Source: an unidentified bacterial endosymbiont
Lineage (GTDB): Bacteria; Pseudomonadota; Gammaproteobacteria; Enterobacterales; Enterobacteriaceae
Assembly: GCF_918797525.1 (NCBI RefSeq)
Contig: NZ_OU963893.1
Span: forward strand, 4,588,001-4,652,000
DNA: 64,000 nucleotides
Reading direction: 5' to 3'
Positions 30,335 through 40,461 of this stretch are shown one piece after another. A model generated the notes under the pieces. The model did no database searches. It saw only the letters and a list, made by a program, of their open reading frames with translations, and was not told where the DNA came from. The position numbers and the translations under genes were made by a program. The stretch's first letter is position 1. Every line of letters starts with the position of its first letter.

Positions 30335-31285
30335 TTACAGCCAGTTCTTACGCTTAAAGTACAGATATGGCGCCAGCCCGGCGAGGATCATAAAGATAAT
30401 TGCTCCGGGGTAACCAAAGCTCCAGCGCAGTTCCGGCATAAACTCAAAGTTCATCCCGTAGCTTGATGCCACCAGCGTCGGGGGCAGGAACACCACGGAG
30501 ACCACCGAGAAGATCTTGATGATGCGGTTTTGCTCGATATTGATAAAGCCCATCGCCGCCTGCATCAGGAAGTTGACCTTCTGGAACAGAGATTCGTTGT
30601 GCGGCAGCAGAGATTCGATATCGCGCAGGATCTCACGTGCCTGCTCCAGCTGGCCGCCCGGCAGACGGGCTTTACGCACCAGGAAGTTCAGCGCACGCTG
30701 GGTGTCCATCAGACACAAACGCACCTTCCAGCCGATATCTTCCAGCTCCGCCAGCGTGGAGAGCGCTTCATCGTATTCATCGCCCTGATGGCCTTCCATG
30801 ATCACACGGCTCAGCTTTTCCAGATCGCTGTAGATGTTTTCAATTTCATCCGCCAGCTGTTCAATTTTGGTTTCGAACAGATCGAGCAGCAGTTCATAGG
30901 CGTTGCCGTCGACCATCGCCTGGCTGCGGGCGCGCATACGATAGAGGCGAAACGCTGGTAATTCGCGCTCGCGCAGGGTGAACAAGCGACCATCGCGAAT
31001 GGTAAACGCCACGGTGGAGTTCCCCGCGTGATCTTCGGCATCTTCAAAGAAGAAGAAGGAGTGAATATGCAGGCCGTCTTCATCTTCAAAAAAACGTGCA
31101 GATGCTTCGATATCTTCCAGCTCTGGACGCGTTGCCAGGCTTTGCCCCAGTTCAGATTGCACGCGAAGACGTTCATCGTCGTCCGGCTCGACCAGATCCA
31201 CCCATACGGCCTCAATGAGGGGCTGTGACTCTTCGGCTTCAAGCCGAGTCAGTCGGTTTTTTTCGAGTAGAAATGCGCTCAACAT
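30335..31285 (-). CDS. corA: Magnesium/cobalt transporter CorA
   Basis: Main Mg2+ channel of the inner membrane, also passing Co2+ and Ni2+; homopentamer. It is 316 residues from the ATG at 31285, as in E. coli; the ORF continues 16 codons further up into the leader. The large cytoplasmic N-terminal domain (1-240) is acidic; two C-terminal membrane helices flank the selectivity motif [13 protein letters not shown] (near residue 311-323 of the longer ORF). The polytopic end is [16 protein letters not shown] promoter and a leader of about 230 nt with a short ORF lie upstream. Confidence 0.97.
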   Translation of the reverse strand: MLSAFLLEKNRLTRLEAEESQPLIEAVWVDLVEPDDDERLRVQSELGQSLATRPELEDIEASARFFEDEDGLHIHSFFFFEDAEDHAGNSTVAFTIRDGRLFTLRERELPAFRLYRMRARSQAMVDGNAYELLLDLFETKIEQLADEIENIYSDLEKLSRVIMEGHQGDEYDEALSTLAELEDIGWKVRLCLMDTQRALNFLVRKARLPGGQLEQAREILRDIESLLPHNESLFQKVNFLMQAAMGFINIEQNRIIKIFSVVSVVFLPPTLVASSYGMNFEFMPELRWSFGYPGAIIFMILAGLAPYLYFKRKNWL

Positions 31286-31357
31286 GACCGGGACTCCCAA
31301 TGCAAAAAATATCGGACAGTTCGGTTGGCACACAGAAACAACTTGGGTTTCAGACCA

Positions 31358-31417
31358 TTAAACAGCCTGACTCAGCGCGACGGGAAGAATACAGTCGCTG
31401 ACAACCACTAAGGCCAT
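31358..31417 (-). CDS. Putative corA leader peptide (CorL-like)
   Basis: A 19-codon frame, MALVVVSDCILPVALSQAV, lies in the corA leader and ends 72 bp before the corA ATG. In Salmonella, translation of the short leader ORF corL governs Rho-dependent termination in the corA leader in response to Mg2+. The position and size agree with such an element; the ribosome site is not clear (AAGG lies about 17 bases up) and a GTG two codons earlier could be used instead. Its ATG lies in the loop of a hairpin at 31408-31439. Confidence 0.5.
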   Translation of the reverse strand: MALVVVSDCILPVALSQAV

Positions 31418-31439
31418 CAGCACGAGGAGATAGCCTTAG
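31408..31439 (-). promoter_or_regulatory. Hairpin over the start of the corA leader ORF
   Basis: CTAAGGC and GCCTTAG form a seven-pair stem around an 18-base loop that contains the ATG of the putative leader peptide and TCTCCTCG, a sequence complementary to a ribosome binding site. It could modulate leader translation; this is inference. Confidence 0.45.
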
Positions 31440-31524
31440 GAGTTGTTCCTGGATGACAGGGAATTGAGCCAGTATCTACTGGGTGTGTCCAAGGCGAATG
31501 TCCTCTTAGCGTAATCGTGCGCGC

Positions 31525-31554
31525 ATGTTACGCCAGCAGTAACAGTGGCGTCAA
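31525..31554 (-). promoter_or_regulatory. Putative corA promoter
   Basis: On the minus strand TTGACG (31549-31554) and TAACAT (31525-31530) are 18 bp apart. Transcription would begin near 31518 and give a leader of about 233 nt. Confidence 0.6.
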
Positions 31555-31567
31555 CACGCAACGGAAC

Positions 31568-31594
31568 GCTGAAGGGCATTAATTGACCTTCAGC
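31568..31594. terminator. Inverted repeat after uvrD
   Basis: GCTGAAGG and CCTTCAGC form an eight-pair stem with an 11-base loop, 47 bp past the uvrD stop and upstream of the corA promoter. There is no T tract; it may be a Rho-dependent end or protect the 3' end of the mRNA. Confidence 0.4.
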
Positions 31595-31641
31595 ATATAA
31601 GGCTAACAGATTATTGCAAAATAATGATATTTTTCTGAATG

Positions 31642-33804
31642 TTACACCGTTTCAAGCTTCGCATAGGCGGCCACCAGCCATTTGATCCCCTGTCCCTGGA
31701 ACGCCACCTGGAGACGGCTGTGCTCGCCGCTGCCTTCCAGATTCACAATGGTGCCCTCGCCAAATTTCGAATGACGCACGCGCTGGCCCAGCTTGAACCC
31801 GGTGTCATTTTCCGCGACAGGCGTGCCCATGCGCTGGTGGCTAACCGGACGGCTAATACTTGCGCGCAGGCGTACCTCTTCCACACAGGCTTCCGGCAGT
31901 TCACCGATAAAGCGCGAAGGACGGTGATACACCTCTTTGCCGTACAGACGGCGGGTTTCCGCGTAGGTTAGCGTCAGTTTTTGCATCGCACGCGTCACCC
32001 CCACGTAGGCCAGGCGACGTTCCTCTTCCAGACGCCCGCCTTCATCCAGCGACATCTGGCTCGGGAACATGCCTTCTTCCATACCGACGATAAATACCTG
32101 TGGGAACTCCAGCCCCTTGGCGGAGTGCAGGGTCATTAGCTGAACCGCATCCTGCCAGGTATCCGCCTGCCCTTCACCCGCTTCCAGCGCGGCGTGAGAG
32201 AGAAATGCCTGCAGCGGCATCAGATCTTCGTCTTCTTCGTTATAGCTGAACTGGCGCGTGGCCGTCACCAGTTCCTCTAAGTTCTCAATTCGGGTCTGGC
32301 CTTTTTCGCCTTTTTCCTGTTCGTACATGTTCCGTAGGCCGGAGTCTTTGATCACCCGGTCGGTCTGTACGTGCAGCGGCATATCGGCCGTTTCCTGGGC
32401 CAGCGCATCAATCAGTTCGATGAAGCGCTGCAGCGCACTGGCGGCTCGTCCGGCGAGCGCTTTCTCCTGCAACAGTTCGCGGCAGGCCTGCCAGAGCGTG
32501 AGCTGGCGTTCGCGGGACGCCTGACGCACCACGTCCAGCGTACGGTCGCCGATGCCGCGAGTTGGCGTGTTGACCACGCGCTCAAACGCCGCGTCGTCAT
32601 TACGGTTAGCAATCAGACGCAGATACGAAAGCGCATCTTTGATTTCCTGACGTTCGAAGAAGCGCATGCCGCCGTAAATACGGTAGGGCATACTTACCTG
32701 CAGTAACGCCTCTTCAAGCACGCGCGACTGGGCGTTGCTACGATAGAGAATGGCACACTGCTCCAGCGCGCCGCCGTTGTCCTGCCAGGTTTTGATGCGA
32801 TTAACCACGAAGCGCGCTTCGTCCAGCTCGTTAAAGGCACAGTAAAGCGAGATCGGCTCACCGTCGACGCCGTCGGTCCACAGCTTTTTACCCAGGCGCC
32901 CGTTGTTGTTTTCAATCAGGGCATTGGCCGCGCTCAGAATGTTATTAGTTGAACGGTAGTTCTGCTCCAGACGGATGGTCTCTGCGCCCGGGAAGTCGGT
33001 GAGGAAACGCTGGATGTTTTCAACCTGCGCGCCACGCCAGCCGTAAATCGACTGATCGTCATCGCCTACGATCATCACCTTACCGGTATCACCGGCCAGC
33101 ATGCGGATCCACGCGTACTGGATGTTGTTGGTATCCTGAAATTCGTCCACCAGAATATTGGTGAAGCGTTCACGGTAGTGCTGCAGGATGTGCGGCTTGT
33201 TGAGCCACAGCTCGTGAGCGCGCAATAGCAGCTCGGCGAAATCGACCAGCCCGGCGCGATCGCAGGCTTCCTGATAGGCTTTGTAGACATTCTGCCAGGT
33301 CTGTTCAACCGGGTTGCCGAAGCTTTGAATATGATGCGGACGCAGCCCTTCATCCTTCTGACCGTTGATGTACCACATCGCCTGACGTGGCGGCCACTGT
33401 TTCTCGTCGAGGTTCATGGCTTTGATCAGGCGCTTAAGCAGACGCAGCTGGTCTTCACTGTCCAGGATCTGGAAATCCTGCGGCAGGCTGGCGTCCATAT
33501 GGTGCGCACGCAGCAAGCGGTGTGCCAGGCCGTGGAAGGTGCCGACCCACATGCCGCCCTGGCTGGTGCCCATCAGCTGTGCGATACGGTGGCGCATCTC
33601 TGCCGCTGCTTTATTGGTGAACGTCACCGCCATAATGGAGTAAGGCGAGCAATGTTCAACACACTGCAGCCAGGCGATACGGTGAACCAGCACGCGCGTC
33701 TTACCACTGCCCGCCCCAGCCAGCACCAGCATGTTGGTGCGCGAGGCGGCAACCGCGTCACGCTGTTTGTCATTAAGGCTGTCGAGCAGGTAAGAAACGT
33801 CCAT
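31642..33804 (-). CDS. uvrD: DNA helicase II UvrD
   Basis: 3'-5' superfamily 1 helicase of nucleotide excision and mismatch repair, also displacing RecA and backtracking RNA polymerase. It is 720 residues from the ATG at 33804, as in E. coli. Motifs: Walker A VLAGAGSGKTRVL near residue 29, AVTFTNKAAAEMRHR (Ia), ILVDEFQDTNNIQY (II), GDDDQSIYGWRGA (III), EQNYRSTNNIL (IV), LMTLHSAKGLEFPQVF (V) and YVGVTRAMQKL (VI). The C-terminal Tudor-like domain is at KLGQRVRHSKFGEGTIV. A LexA box and a TATAAT lie directly upstream, so it is SOS-inducible besides being read through from the dapF-xerC-yigB genes. Confidence 0.97.
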   Translation of the reverse strand: MDVSYLLDSLNDKQRDAVAASRTNMLVLAGAGSGKTRVLVHRIAWLQCVEHCSPYSIMAVTFTNKAAAEMRHRIAQLMGTSQGGMWVGTFHGLAHRLLRAHHMDASLPQDFQILDSEDQLRLLKRLIKAMNLDEKQWPPRQAMWYINGQKDEGLRPHHIQSFGNPVEQTWQNVYKAYQEACDRAGLVDFAELLLRAHELWLNKPHILQHYRERFTNILVDEFQDTNNIQYAWIRMLAGDTGKVMIVGDDDQSIYGWRGAQVENIQRFLTDFPGAETIRLEQNYRSTNNILSAANALIENNNGRLGKKLWTDGVDGEPISLYCAFNELDEARFVVNRIKTWQDNGGALEQCAILYRSNAQSRVLEEALLQVSMPYRIYGGMRFFERQEIKDALSYLRLIANRNDDAAFERVVNTPTRGIGDRTLDVVRQASRERQLTLWQACRELLQEKALAGRAASALQRFIELIDALAQETADMPLHVQTDRVIKDSGLRNMYEQEKGEKGQTRIENLEELVTATRQFSYNEEDEDLMPLQAFLSHAALEAGEGQADTWQDAVQLMTLHSAKGLEFPQVFIVGMEEGMFPSQMSLDEGGRLEEERRLAYVGVTRAMQKLTLTYAETRRLYGKEVYHRPSRFIGELPEACVEEVRLRASISRPVSHQRMGTPVAENDTGFKLGQRVRHSKFGEGTIVNLEGSGEHSRLQVAFQGQGIKWLVAAYAKLETV

Positions 33805-33856
33805 TGGCACCATCACGTCATGTCGGGCAGGCGAATGTATTCCTTCGCCAAAGCCC

Positions 33857-33872
33857 TGTTAATTTATACAGA
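33857..33872 (-). promoter_or_regulatory. LexA box of uvrD
   Basis: CTGTATAAATTAACAG on the minus strand matches CTGT-N8-ACAG exactly. It lies 53 bp before the uvrD ATG, just downstream of a TATAAT. E. coli uvrD is a known LexA target with a box at the same place. Confidence 0.9.
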
Positions 33873-33883
33873 ACAATTGGTGA

Positions 33884-33889
33884 TTATAT
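33884..33889 (-). promoter_or_regulatory. uvrD promoter -10
   Basis: A perfect TATAAT on the minus strand, 11 bp upstream of the LexA box and overlapping the last codons of yigB. I did not find a convincing -35. Confidence 0.6.
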
Positions 33890-34600
33890 CAGCGTCGTGA
33901 GGGATGCCAACCGTGAAATTTCCACGTGCGGCAGGAGACGGCTGTCCTGCGTTGTCATCAGGTCAGCATTTTCCGGCTTGATCCAGCAGGCCTGCATGCC
34001 GCAGCGGATCGCGCCAGCCACGTCCGTGGTGAGGTCGTCACCCACGTGCAGAATTTTGCCGAGCGGCAGGCTCAGCTTTTCCGCCGCCAGGTGATACATA
34101 TCGTTGAACGGCTTCGAGCGTCCGTGCGGGCCCGCACGCAATACAAACTCAAAGTAATCGCCCAGCCCGAACAGCTCGGGCTGGGCATTGCCGTTGGTGA
34201 TCGCCACCAGCGGCCACTTTTTCGCAAGCTGTGCCAGCGTGTCGTGCGTCTCCTGCGGCACATCAATACGGCTACGCCATTTGGCGAAGTTTTCCATTGA
34301 CGCTTGCGCGCCTCTGGCCGCATCACGCACATTCATGCCGGCATTTAACATTGCCAGCTCAACGGCGCGACGGCGCCATTCGGTCACGTCGTGATAAATT
34401 TCCGGTTCGGTCTCCCGCAGAGACTGTCGCAGCTGCTGGAAGTCCTTGTTTTGCATTTTTTGTAATGCCGGGTGGTAATTTTGCACAAACGCCAGCGACT
34501 CCTGCTCAGTACGCAGGATCACCTGACGGTTGTCATAAAGGGTGTCATCGAGGTCAAAAGTGAGTGCTGAGATCTCACCGAGTGGGCGGTAAAAACGCAT
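33884..34600 (-). CDS. yigB: HAD-family FMN phosphatase YigB
   Basis: Haloacid dehalogenase phosphatase, 238 residues, as in E. coli YigB, one of the enzymes that dephosphorylates 5-amino-6-ribitylamino-uracil phosphate or FMN in flavin metabolism. Motif I is [12 protein letters not shown], motif II is VAITNGNA, motif III includes the lysine of [11 protein letters not shown], and motif IV is [15 protein letters not shown]. The ATG overlaps the xerC stop (TAATG). The last codons contain the -10 of the uvrD promoter. Confidence 0.94.
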   Translation of the reverse strand: MRFYRPLGEISALTFDLDDTLYDNRQVILRTEQESLAFVQNYHPALQKMQNKDFQQLRQSLRETEPEIYHDVTEWRRRAVELAMLNAGMNVRDAARGAQASMENFAKWRSRIDVPQETHDTLAQLAKKWPLVAITNGNAQPELFGLGDYFEFVLRAGPHGRSKPFNDMYHLAAEKLSLPLGKILHVGDDLTTDVAGAIRCGMQACWIKPENADLMTTQDSRLLPHVEISRLASLTTLI

Positions 34601-35502
34601 TATTTCCCCCGTTTAGCGCGTGGATGCGCCGCGTCATACACCGAGGCCAGGTGCTGGAAGTCTAAGTGGGTGTAGATTTGCGTGGTCGACAGATTCGCGT
34701 GGCCGAGAAGTTCCTGCACGCCGCGCAGATCGCCGCTTGATTCAAGCATGTGGGTGGCAAAGGAGTGGCGCAGCTTATGCGGATGAACGTGGCTGTTCAG
34801 CCCCTGCTTAATGCCCCACTCCGCAAAGCGCTTCTGCACGTTACGCGCCGAGATCCGCTTGCCGAGTTTCGATAAAAACAGCGCATCTTCGTCAGCACCA
34901 AACAAGCCACGTAGATCCAGCCAGTGCTCAATCCAGGAGACCGCATTGCGGCCAACAGGCAGGCGGCGCTCTTTGCTACCTTTGCCCATCACCCATACTT
35001 CGCCGGATTCCAGATCGAGGTGTTTAAGATCGAGATTCACCAGCTCGGAAAGACGCAGGCCGGCACCGTACATCACCTCTAACATCGCGCGGTCGCGCAC
35101 AGCCAGCGGATCGTTAAGATCGATATCCAGTAGACGGTTGACATCGTCGACATCGATATTTTTAGGCAGATGGCGCGGGGATTTTGGCGTCGCGACCCCT
35201 TTTGCCGGGTTCGCGTTTAAATCGCCCTGGCTGACCAGCCAGTCGAGGAAACTGCGTAACGCAGAGAGTCTTAGCGCCACGCTGGCAGGGCCTAACCCTT
35301 TCCTGCGGCTGCGCACAACGAACCCGCGAACCGTCGCAGCGTCGCACTGCTGCCAGCTTTTCAGGCCGATCTCCCCGGCAATCTGCAGGATGGCGTCAAG
35401 CTGACGCTGATAGTTGAGCAGCGTAATGGGGCTGAGCTGACGCTCCACGCCCAGATAACGCAGAAAACGCGTGACGTCAGTAGCGAGCAATACGTCCATC
35501 AT
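34600..35502 (-). CDS. xerC: Site-specific tyrosine recombinase XerC
   Basis: With XerD, resolves chromosome dimers at dif under FtsK control and acts on plasmid cer/psi sites. It is 300 residues (E. coli 298). The N-terminal SAM-like domain spans about 1-100. The catalytic domain carries R in [16 protein letters not shown] in [13 protein letters not shown], the [12 protein letters not shown] box (H and R), H in [11 protein letters not shown] and the nucleophile tyrosine in IYTHLD. There are two possible ATGs at the start (35502 and 35499). Coupled to yigA upstream (ATGA) and yigB downstream (TAATG). Confidence 0.97.
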   Translation of the reverse strand: MMDVLLATDVTRFLRYLGVERQLSPITLLNYQRQLDAILQIAGEIGLKSWQQCDAATVRGFVVRSRRKGLGPASVALRLSALRSFLDWLVSQGDLNANPAKGVATPKSPRHLPKNIDVDDVNRLLDIDLNDPLAVRDRAMLEVMYGAGLRLSELVNLDLKHLDLESGEVWVMGKGSKERRLPVGRNAVSWIEHWLDLRGLFGADEDALFLSKLGKRISARNVQKRFAEWGIKQGLNSHVHPHKLRHSFATHMLESSGDLRGVQELLGHANLSTTQIYTHLDFQHLASVYDAAHPRAKRGK

Positions 35503-36206
35503 ACGCGCTCAATCCAGCGCTCCAGCAGCTCGGGCAGCATCAAGGCAATTTCCTGCAGCAGTTGCGTGCCTTGCCCCTGCTCGTAGTGATGCGCGTCGCG
35601 GCTGGTAAATAACATCACGCCCAGATCGCCATCGCGCCCCATCAGCGACATGGCTACCGAGCCAATAGCTTTGGCCTCCGGCAACACCACCAGCAGCTCA
35701 GGTCCGTTCAGCGGCCCCAGATAGTGATGTGCCTGCCCGAGACGCTGAATGCGTAGCGGTTCAAACGCCTGACGGTTCAGTGCCAGATGGGTAAAGCCGG
35801 ACGGTGCGCCAATTCGCCAGCGCTCAGGGAAGAGACGCAGGGTAGCGCCGGCCAGCCCCAGTTCACGCGCCCAGCGGTGAAATCGGCTCAGGAACTCGTC
35901 AAGGCTATGCGCCGAGGCCAGACGCGCCTGCAAATGCAGCAGACGATAAAACAGGCTTTCGTTATTATTCGCCTGCTCCATCAGCAGCGTCATGTTCTCT
36001 TCGAGCTGATTAATGTGGTTGCGCGAACGTGCCATCTGCCATTCGACTAACGACACGGTTCCACGCACCGGATGCGGCACGCGCATCTGTTCGACGACGC
36101 ATGCATTGCGAATAAAAAACGCAGGATTGCGCAGCAAATAATCAACAACAGCTCTGTCGTCCAGCTCCGTCAGCGTTTCCTGCAGTTCTTCCCCTGGCTG
36201 TTTCAT
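35499..36206 (-). CDS. yigA: DUF484 family protein YigA
   Basis: Cytoplasmic protein of 235 residues (same length as E. coli YigA) with the DUF484, a GAF-like fold. The conserved N-terminal block [20 protein letters not shown] is followed by a helix ([21 protein letters not shown] spans it) and the GAF-like part with [23 protein letters not shown]. Function is unknown; conservation between dapF and xerC across many proteobacteria suggests a link to chromosome or cell-wall processes. Start and stop overlap both neighbours by 4 bp, so expression is coupled. Confidence 0.93.
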   Translation of the reverse strand: MKQPGEELQETLTELDDRAVVDYLLRNPAFFIRNACVVEQMRVPHPVRGTVSLVEWQMARSRNHINQLEENMTLLMEQANNNESLFYRLLHLQARLASAHSLDEFLSRFHRWARELGLAGATLRLFPERWRIGAPSGFTHLALNRQAFEPLRIQRLGQAHHYLGPLNGPELLVVLPEAKAIGSVAMSLMGRDGDLGVMLFTSRDAHHYEQGQGTQLLQEIALMLPELLERWIERV

Positions 36207-37027
36207 AGATGGATAAACCCGTCATAGACATGTGCCGCCGGGCCAGTCATATACAGTGGATGACCCGGTCCTTTCCAGGCGATATCAAGGCGACCGCCTG
36301 GCAATTCCACGCGAACCTCTTCTGCCAGTAACCCCTGGGAGATGCCAACCGCGACGGCAGCACAGGCACCGCTTCCGCAAGCCTGGGTTTCGCCCGCGCC
36401 GCGCTCGAATACGCGTAAACGAATATGCTCACGTTTCACCACCTGCATAAAACCGATATTTGCCCGCTCCGGGAAGCGCTCATGGCTTTCCAGTACCGGG
36501 CCGAGGCTTTCTACCGCAGCGGTTTCAACATCATCAACCTGAATAACGCAGTGCGGATTGCCCATCGAAACGACGCCGCACAATACTGTCTGCTCGGCTG
36601 CACGCATAATATAAGTCTTTTCCGCTTTGTTTGCGCGAAACGGTACGACGGAGGGCTCGAAGTTCGGCTCGCCCATGTTAACACGCACCAGCTCGTCATC
36701 GGTGACGCTGAGCACCATGCGGCCATTGGCGGTGCTGACGCGGATATCACGCTTGCTGGTTAGCCCTTTCAGGCGGACAAAGCGGGCAAAACAGCGCGCG
36801 CCGTTGCCGCACTGGGAGACTTCACTGCCGTCCGCATTAAAAATACGATAGTGGAAATCAAGGTCAGGATCGTAGGGCGGTTCAACCACCAGCAGTTGAT
36901 CAAACCCCACGCCCAGATGCCGGTCCGCCAGACGACGGATCAGTTCCGGGGAGAAAAAGACATTCTGCGTTACCGCGTCGACGACCATAAAATCGTTGCC
37001 AAGGCCATGCATTTTAGAGAACTGCAT
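36203..37027 (-). CDS. dapF: Diaminopimelate epimerase DapF
   Basis: Cofactor-independent epimerase converting LL- to meso-diaminopimelate for lysine and peptidoglycan. It is 274 residues from the ATG at 37027, as in E. coli; the ATG four codons upstream is not conserved. The two catalytic cysteines lie in [16 protein letters not shown] (near residue 73) and [16 protein letters not shown] (near 217). The N-terminus [17 protein letters not shown] is typical. Its stop overlaps yigA, and lptM lies 35 bp upstream on the same strand. Confidence 0.97.
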   Translation of the reverse strand: MQFSKMHGLGNDFMVVDAVTQNVFFSPELIRRLADRHLGVGFDQLLVVEPPYDPDLDFHYRIFNADGSEVSQCGNGARCFARFVRLKGLTSKRDIRVSTANGRMVLSVTDDELVRVNMGEPNFEPSVVPFRANKAEKTYIMRAAEQTVLCGVVSMGNPHCVIQVDDVETAAVESLGPVLESHERFPERANIGFMQVVKREHIRLRVFERGAGETQACGSGACAAVAVGISQGLLAEEVRVELPGGRLDIAWKGPGHPLYMTGPAAHVYDGFIHL

Positions 37028-37062
37028 CATTTGCTCCATTGCGCGGGTACAGAACGTAATCG

Positions 37063-37266
37063 TCAGTTATTGATCTGAGTCGGGCCACCATTGTTGCCGC
37101 GATCGTTCCTGTCTGGCGTGGTGGACTCGATGCCGCTTTTTACAGGTCTCGTCGGTGGTGGTGCGGTTTTATCCGCAGGCGGGAAGTACAGCGGCCCTTT
37201 CAGCCCACAGCCGGTCAGGCTAAACAGCGTGACGAGAACGGCAAGCGTTCGGAAAACATTTTTCAT
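37063..37266 (-). CDS. lptM: LPS translocon-associated lipoprotein LptM (YifL)
   Basis: A 67-residue lipoprotein. [20 protein letters not shown] is a signal peptide with the lipobox LTGC (cysteine 20), followed by [13 protein letters not shown] and a proline-, arginine- and asparagine-rich tail. In E. coli LptM (formerly YifL) binds LptD and promotes oxidative maturation of the LPS translocon. The chosen ATG at 37266 gives the family length; the ORF extends 52 codons upstream without support and would overlap the start of divergent cyaY. First gene of the dapF operon. Confidence 0.92.
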   Translation of the reverse strand: MKNVFRTLAVLVTLFSLTGCGLKGPLYFPPADKTAPPPTRPVKSGIESTTPDRNDRGNNGGPTQINN

Positions 37267-37401
37267 TATAAAGTTGCCCGTAAGTTCAAATCTGTTTCTA
37301 TCATCGCAGGAGAAGACACAAAAGCAAGAGTTTGCCGCTTTCCTGCAACGGGAATTATTTAGCGTTATACTGCGGCCATCACGAAAAACAGGAACAAAAC
37401 C

Positions 37402-37722
37402 ATGAACGACAGTGAATTTCATCGCCTTGCCGACACCCTGTGGATGACCATCGAAGAACGCCTCGACGACTGGGATGGCGACAGCGACATCGATTGTGAA
37501 ATCAACGGCGGTATCCTGACCTTAAGCTTTGAAAACGGCAGCAAAGTTATTATTAACCGCCAGGAGCCGCTTCACCAGGTCTGGCTGGCAGCCAAACAGG
37601 GCGGATACCATTTCTCCTGGCAAGAGGGAGAGTGGGTGTGTGACCGTAGCGGCGTGCCGTTCTGGGATCTGCTGGAGCAGGCCGCGACCGCGCAGGCGGG
37701 TGAGACCGTCAGTTTCAGGTAA
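37402..37722 (+). CDS. cyaY: Frataxin-like iron-sulfur assembly protein CyaY
   Basis: Bacterial frataxin of 106 residues, as in E. coli. It binds iron and IscS and tunes iron-sulfur cluster assembly. The acidic first helix and strand ([20 protein letters not shown], then [19 protein letters not shown]) carry the iron-binding carboxylates; the sheet ends with [18 protein letters not shown]. It is convergent with cyaA and divergent from lptM, as in E. coli. A REP-like palindrome lies directly after it. Confidence 0.96.
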   Translation: MNDSEFHRLADTLWMTIEERLDDWDGDSDIDCEINGGILTLSFENGSKVIINRQEPLHQVWLAAKQGGYHFSWQEGEWVCDRSGVPFWDLLEQAATAQAGETVSFR

Positions 37723-37728
37723 TTTTTT

Positions 37729-37754
37729 GCCGGGTGGCGCAGCGCTTTCCCGGC
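37729..37754. repeat. REP-like palindrome between cyaY and cyaA
   Basis: GCCGGG and CCCGGC enclose TGGCGCAGCGCTTT. The GCCGGGTGGCGC form is the typical REP element of Enterobacter and Klebsiella relatives. It lies between two convergent genes; the T run precedes it on the plus strand, so it is not a standard terminator in that direction. Confidence 0.7.
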
Positions 37755-37762
37755 AGGCGGGT

Positions 37763-40306
37763 TCATGAGAAGTACTGTTGCAGCAGCGGAGCAGTGTCCT
37801 GGTTGGCGGGCATCGCCGGCGCAACTGCCTGCGTGCGGAACGGGATCACCTGCGTACGGCCATCTACGGTCACAATCTGGTAGAACTGCGGCAGGTTGAA
37901 GTTGATAAAGCTTGAGCCATAGGTAAAGCGGTCGTGCGAAGAGGAGTAGAAGCGGCTAACGTCCCGCACCAGCTCCTCTTTACTGCCTTCACAGTGGTGA
38001 TAGACCTCGGCGCGGTTGGTCTCATCCAGGATATAAATATTAAAACCAGCATCGTCGCCCGACTGTTCGAAGAAGAACTGAATAATCCCCTCACTGGCAA
38101 AGCCATCGACCACCTGCGGCAATTTGACGTGGTTGGTTTCCACCTGCACCGACAAGCCATGCAGCTTGTTGTGCGAGATAGCGCCGTAAAACTCTATCGC
38201 ATTTTCCAGTTTCTGCACTGACACATTCAGGCGTTCAAAGAACAGCCCCCAGGTCTGGCCGGAAACGCGCAGCGCTTTAAAGCGCCCGGTTTCCTGGCGG
38301 GTGCTGGAGAGACGCAGTTCGATGCATTCAGAAACCAGCTGCTGCACGCGAGTACGAATCAAACCGCGCAGATGCTGGCTATAGCAGAACACCTCTACGC
38401 TGTCCGGCGGCGCGGCATCCTGATGCATCTTACCGAGAATGGTTTTCAGCGCTTCGATCATCGCCTGCTCGCCGTTAAAGTGCAGGGTACGCACTTCATT
38501 CCACGAGTTGCGGTACAGCAAGTCTACGCTGCCCACCAGGCAGTTTTGCTGCTCGCCGAAGCTGAAGACATCCAGTTTGCGGAAATCAAAGTGAACCACC
38601 TGATTGCGGAAGGCCGCCGTCGGGTCGTACTCCAGATTGACGATAATCGCCAGGTGGCGAATTTCACACGGGCTGTAAAGTGCTTTTGGCGTCGGCGCGG
38701 GCAGACGCAGCGGGAAGTGGTGCGACACATCCGCCACCATCTCCTGCAGTTTGGCTAAATCGACCACCTCGTTACCCTTGATAAACAACCGGGTGCGCGA
38801 GGTCAGCAGGCCGTTAAACCAGGCCCAGGCCACCAGCTTGTTCAAATAACGGTTATATTCCAGCGGCTGATGGCTGACGATGGAATCCATGCTTGGCGCA
38901 CGGTTGTACAGATACCACCCGGTACGGTTTGCGCGGCCCGGCGGCACATAGATAAAGGTCAGGTTCGGTTCTGACAGGTCTGGTGAAATCTGCGGGTTCA
39001 CCAGCGTGACTTTACCCGGCAGCGCTTCGAAAGCGGCGTACAGTTTACGGGTCAATACCCCGATGTCCTGCGGGCTGGCGGAAACGCTGAGGTTGTTGCG
39101 CCGCGCAAAGCGGATCAAATTACGATAGCTTTGCATCATCGCATCAAGCAGTTCATTGTGCGCTTCACGCACCTGATCGATTTTCCAGTTGGCGCGGTTG
39201 TCGAGCATGGACAGGCGTTCTTCTTCCCATCCCCACTCTTTCACTAATTGACTGACCACTTCACGACGCCAGCCAACGCATGCGCGCTCGCGGCTGAGCT
39301 TTTCACACACTTTGAGATAGAAACATCGACGCACAAGGTCAAGACGCGTGGTGTCATCAATGGCTTTCAGGTATTCGGTGACGCGTTCCAGCATCATGCA
39401 GTAGGCATCAAGCCCAAAGGAGACGATCTCCCCATCGTGCAGACGCTGCTTGATATCTTTTGCCAGTAGTCGCGGGGCGGGATATTCCCAGGAATAGGCT
39501 TCGAGCAGCAGGGTTTTCAGCACCGCTTTGTAAGGGGAATCAATACTTTTATAAAGCTGCCAGAGGCTCGCGCCAAAGTACTCTTCTGCCGACAGCGAGC
39601 TCAGGCCGCCGAGATCCAGCCATTCGTTTGGCGTCAGAACGCCCTGCGAATAGAGCGACATCACGTAATCATCGTAATGCTCTTCTTCGTCGCACGGCAC
39701 CATATTCCATAGAATACGCTTCCCGGCCAGGCGCACGGCGCTACGGTAAAACTCATCCAGCAGTAAGATGTGCTGGGTCGAACCGCAGTCTTCGCCCCCC
39801 AGACTGCCGCTTTCATTATGGCGGAAACGGTTTTCATCAATCAGGAAGAAGCTCACTTCCACGCCGAGCGACGCCGCCCAGCTTTCGAGCAGGCTGCATT
39901 TACGCTGCAGAAGCTGGCGCTCGTCGTTATCAAGCCAGGATTGATGGCAGACCCAGATATCCAGGTCAGAAGAACAGCTTTGTCCTACCGATGACGTGCT
40001 TCCCATAGAGTAAACGCCGGTAATCGGCAGCTCGCCTTTTGGAGAGACCTGCGGCGGCATACCGCGGTAGAGTTCAAGCTCGTTGAGATAGTGCTGTTGG
40101 GTTTCATCAGGCGTGAAGAGGCAAATGCCCTGGGGAACGTTACCATCAAGGTAACCTGGCATCAGCGGATGGTGATAATGCAGTAATGTCGGCAGCAGAC
40201 TGTAAACCTGTTGGAAAGCAGGTCCCATTGCAGCAAGCGCGCGATCCACACGCAATTGATTTATGGCATCCAGTCTCTGTTTCAGAGTCTCAATATAGAG
40301 GTACAA
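37763..40306 (-). CDS. cyaA: Adenylate cyclase CyaA (class I)
   Basis: Makes cAMP from ATP for CRP; activity is raised by phosphorylated EIIA-Glc. It is 847 residues from the TTG at 40306 (E. coli 848, also TTG). The ORF can be read ten codons further up, but homology starts at [19 protein letters not shown]. The N-terminal catalytic half contains the nucleotidyltransferase motif [17 protein letters not shown]; the C-terminal half (from about 550) is regulatory. The TTG start limits translation in E. coli. A CRP site upstream matches the one mediating cAMP-CRP repression. It is divergent from hemC and convergent with cyaY. Confidence 0.96.
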   Translation of the reverse strand: MYLYIETLKQRLDAINQLRVDRALAAMGPAFQQVYSLLPTLLHYHHPLMPGYLDGNVPQGICLFTPDETQQHYLNELELYRGMPPQVSPKGELPITGVYSMGSTSSVGQSCSSDLDIWVCHQSWLDNDERQLLQRKCSLLESWAASLGVEVSFFLIDENRFRHNESGSLGGEDCGSTQHILLLDEFYRSAVRLAGKRILWNMVPCDEEEHYDDYVMSLYSQGVLTPNEWLDLGGLSSLSAEEYFGASLWQLYKSIDSPYKAVLKTLLLEAYSWEYPAPRLLAKDIKQRLHDGEIVSFGLDAYCMMLERVTEYLKAIDDTTRLDLVRRCFYLKVCEKLSRERACVGWRREVVSQLVKEWGWEEERLSMLDNRANWKIDQVREAHNELLDAMMQSYRNLIRFARRNNLSVSASPQDIGVLTRKLYAAFEALPGKVTLVNPQISPDLSEPNLTFIYVPPGRANRTGWYLYNRAPSMDSIVSHQPLEYNRYLNKLVAWAWFNGLLTSRTRLFIKGNEVVDLAKLQEMVADVSHHFPLRLPAPTPKALYSPCEIRHLAIIVNLEYDPTAAFRNQVVHFDFRKLDVFSFGEQQNCLVGSVDLLYRNSWNEVRTLHFNGEQAMIEALKTILGKMHQDAAPPDSVEVFCYSQHLRGLIRTRVQQLVSECIELRLSSTRQETGRFKALRVSGQTWGLFFERLNVSVQKLENAIEFYGAISHNKLHGLSVQVETNHVKLPQVVDGFASEGIIQFFFEQSGDDAGFNIYILDETNRAEVYHHCEGSKEELVRDVSRFYSSSHDRFTYGSSFINFNLPQFYQIVTVDGRTQVIPFRTQAVAPAMPANQDTAPLLQQYFS

Positions 40307-40445
40307 GACATATCGCCTGATGTTCCCGGGCGTCACACCTTATTCAAAAATCGAATAACCGTGGGCCCGCAGTATTCAAAAAGATAACCGTTACCCTTTT
40401 TCGCCCTTATCTGTATGGTCGTACAGACGAAAAAATGGTCTAAAA

Positions 40446-40461
40446 CGTGATCAATTTAACA
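40446..40461 (-). promoter_or_regulatory. CRP site of cyaA
   Basis: On the minus strand TGTTAAATTGATCACG is centred about 147 bp before the TTG start. With its flanks (AGGTG...TTTT) it looks the same as the CRP site overlapping the E. coli cya P2 promoter, where CRP represses. It also lies just upstream of a hemC promoter candidate. Confidence 0.75.

Noticed and set aside
34600-35502. XerC as a phage or integron integrase
   Set aside because: Its position in dapF-yigA-xerC-yigB-uvrD, coupled overlaps and sequence are those of the housekeeping recombinase.
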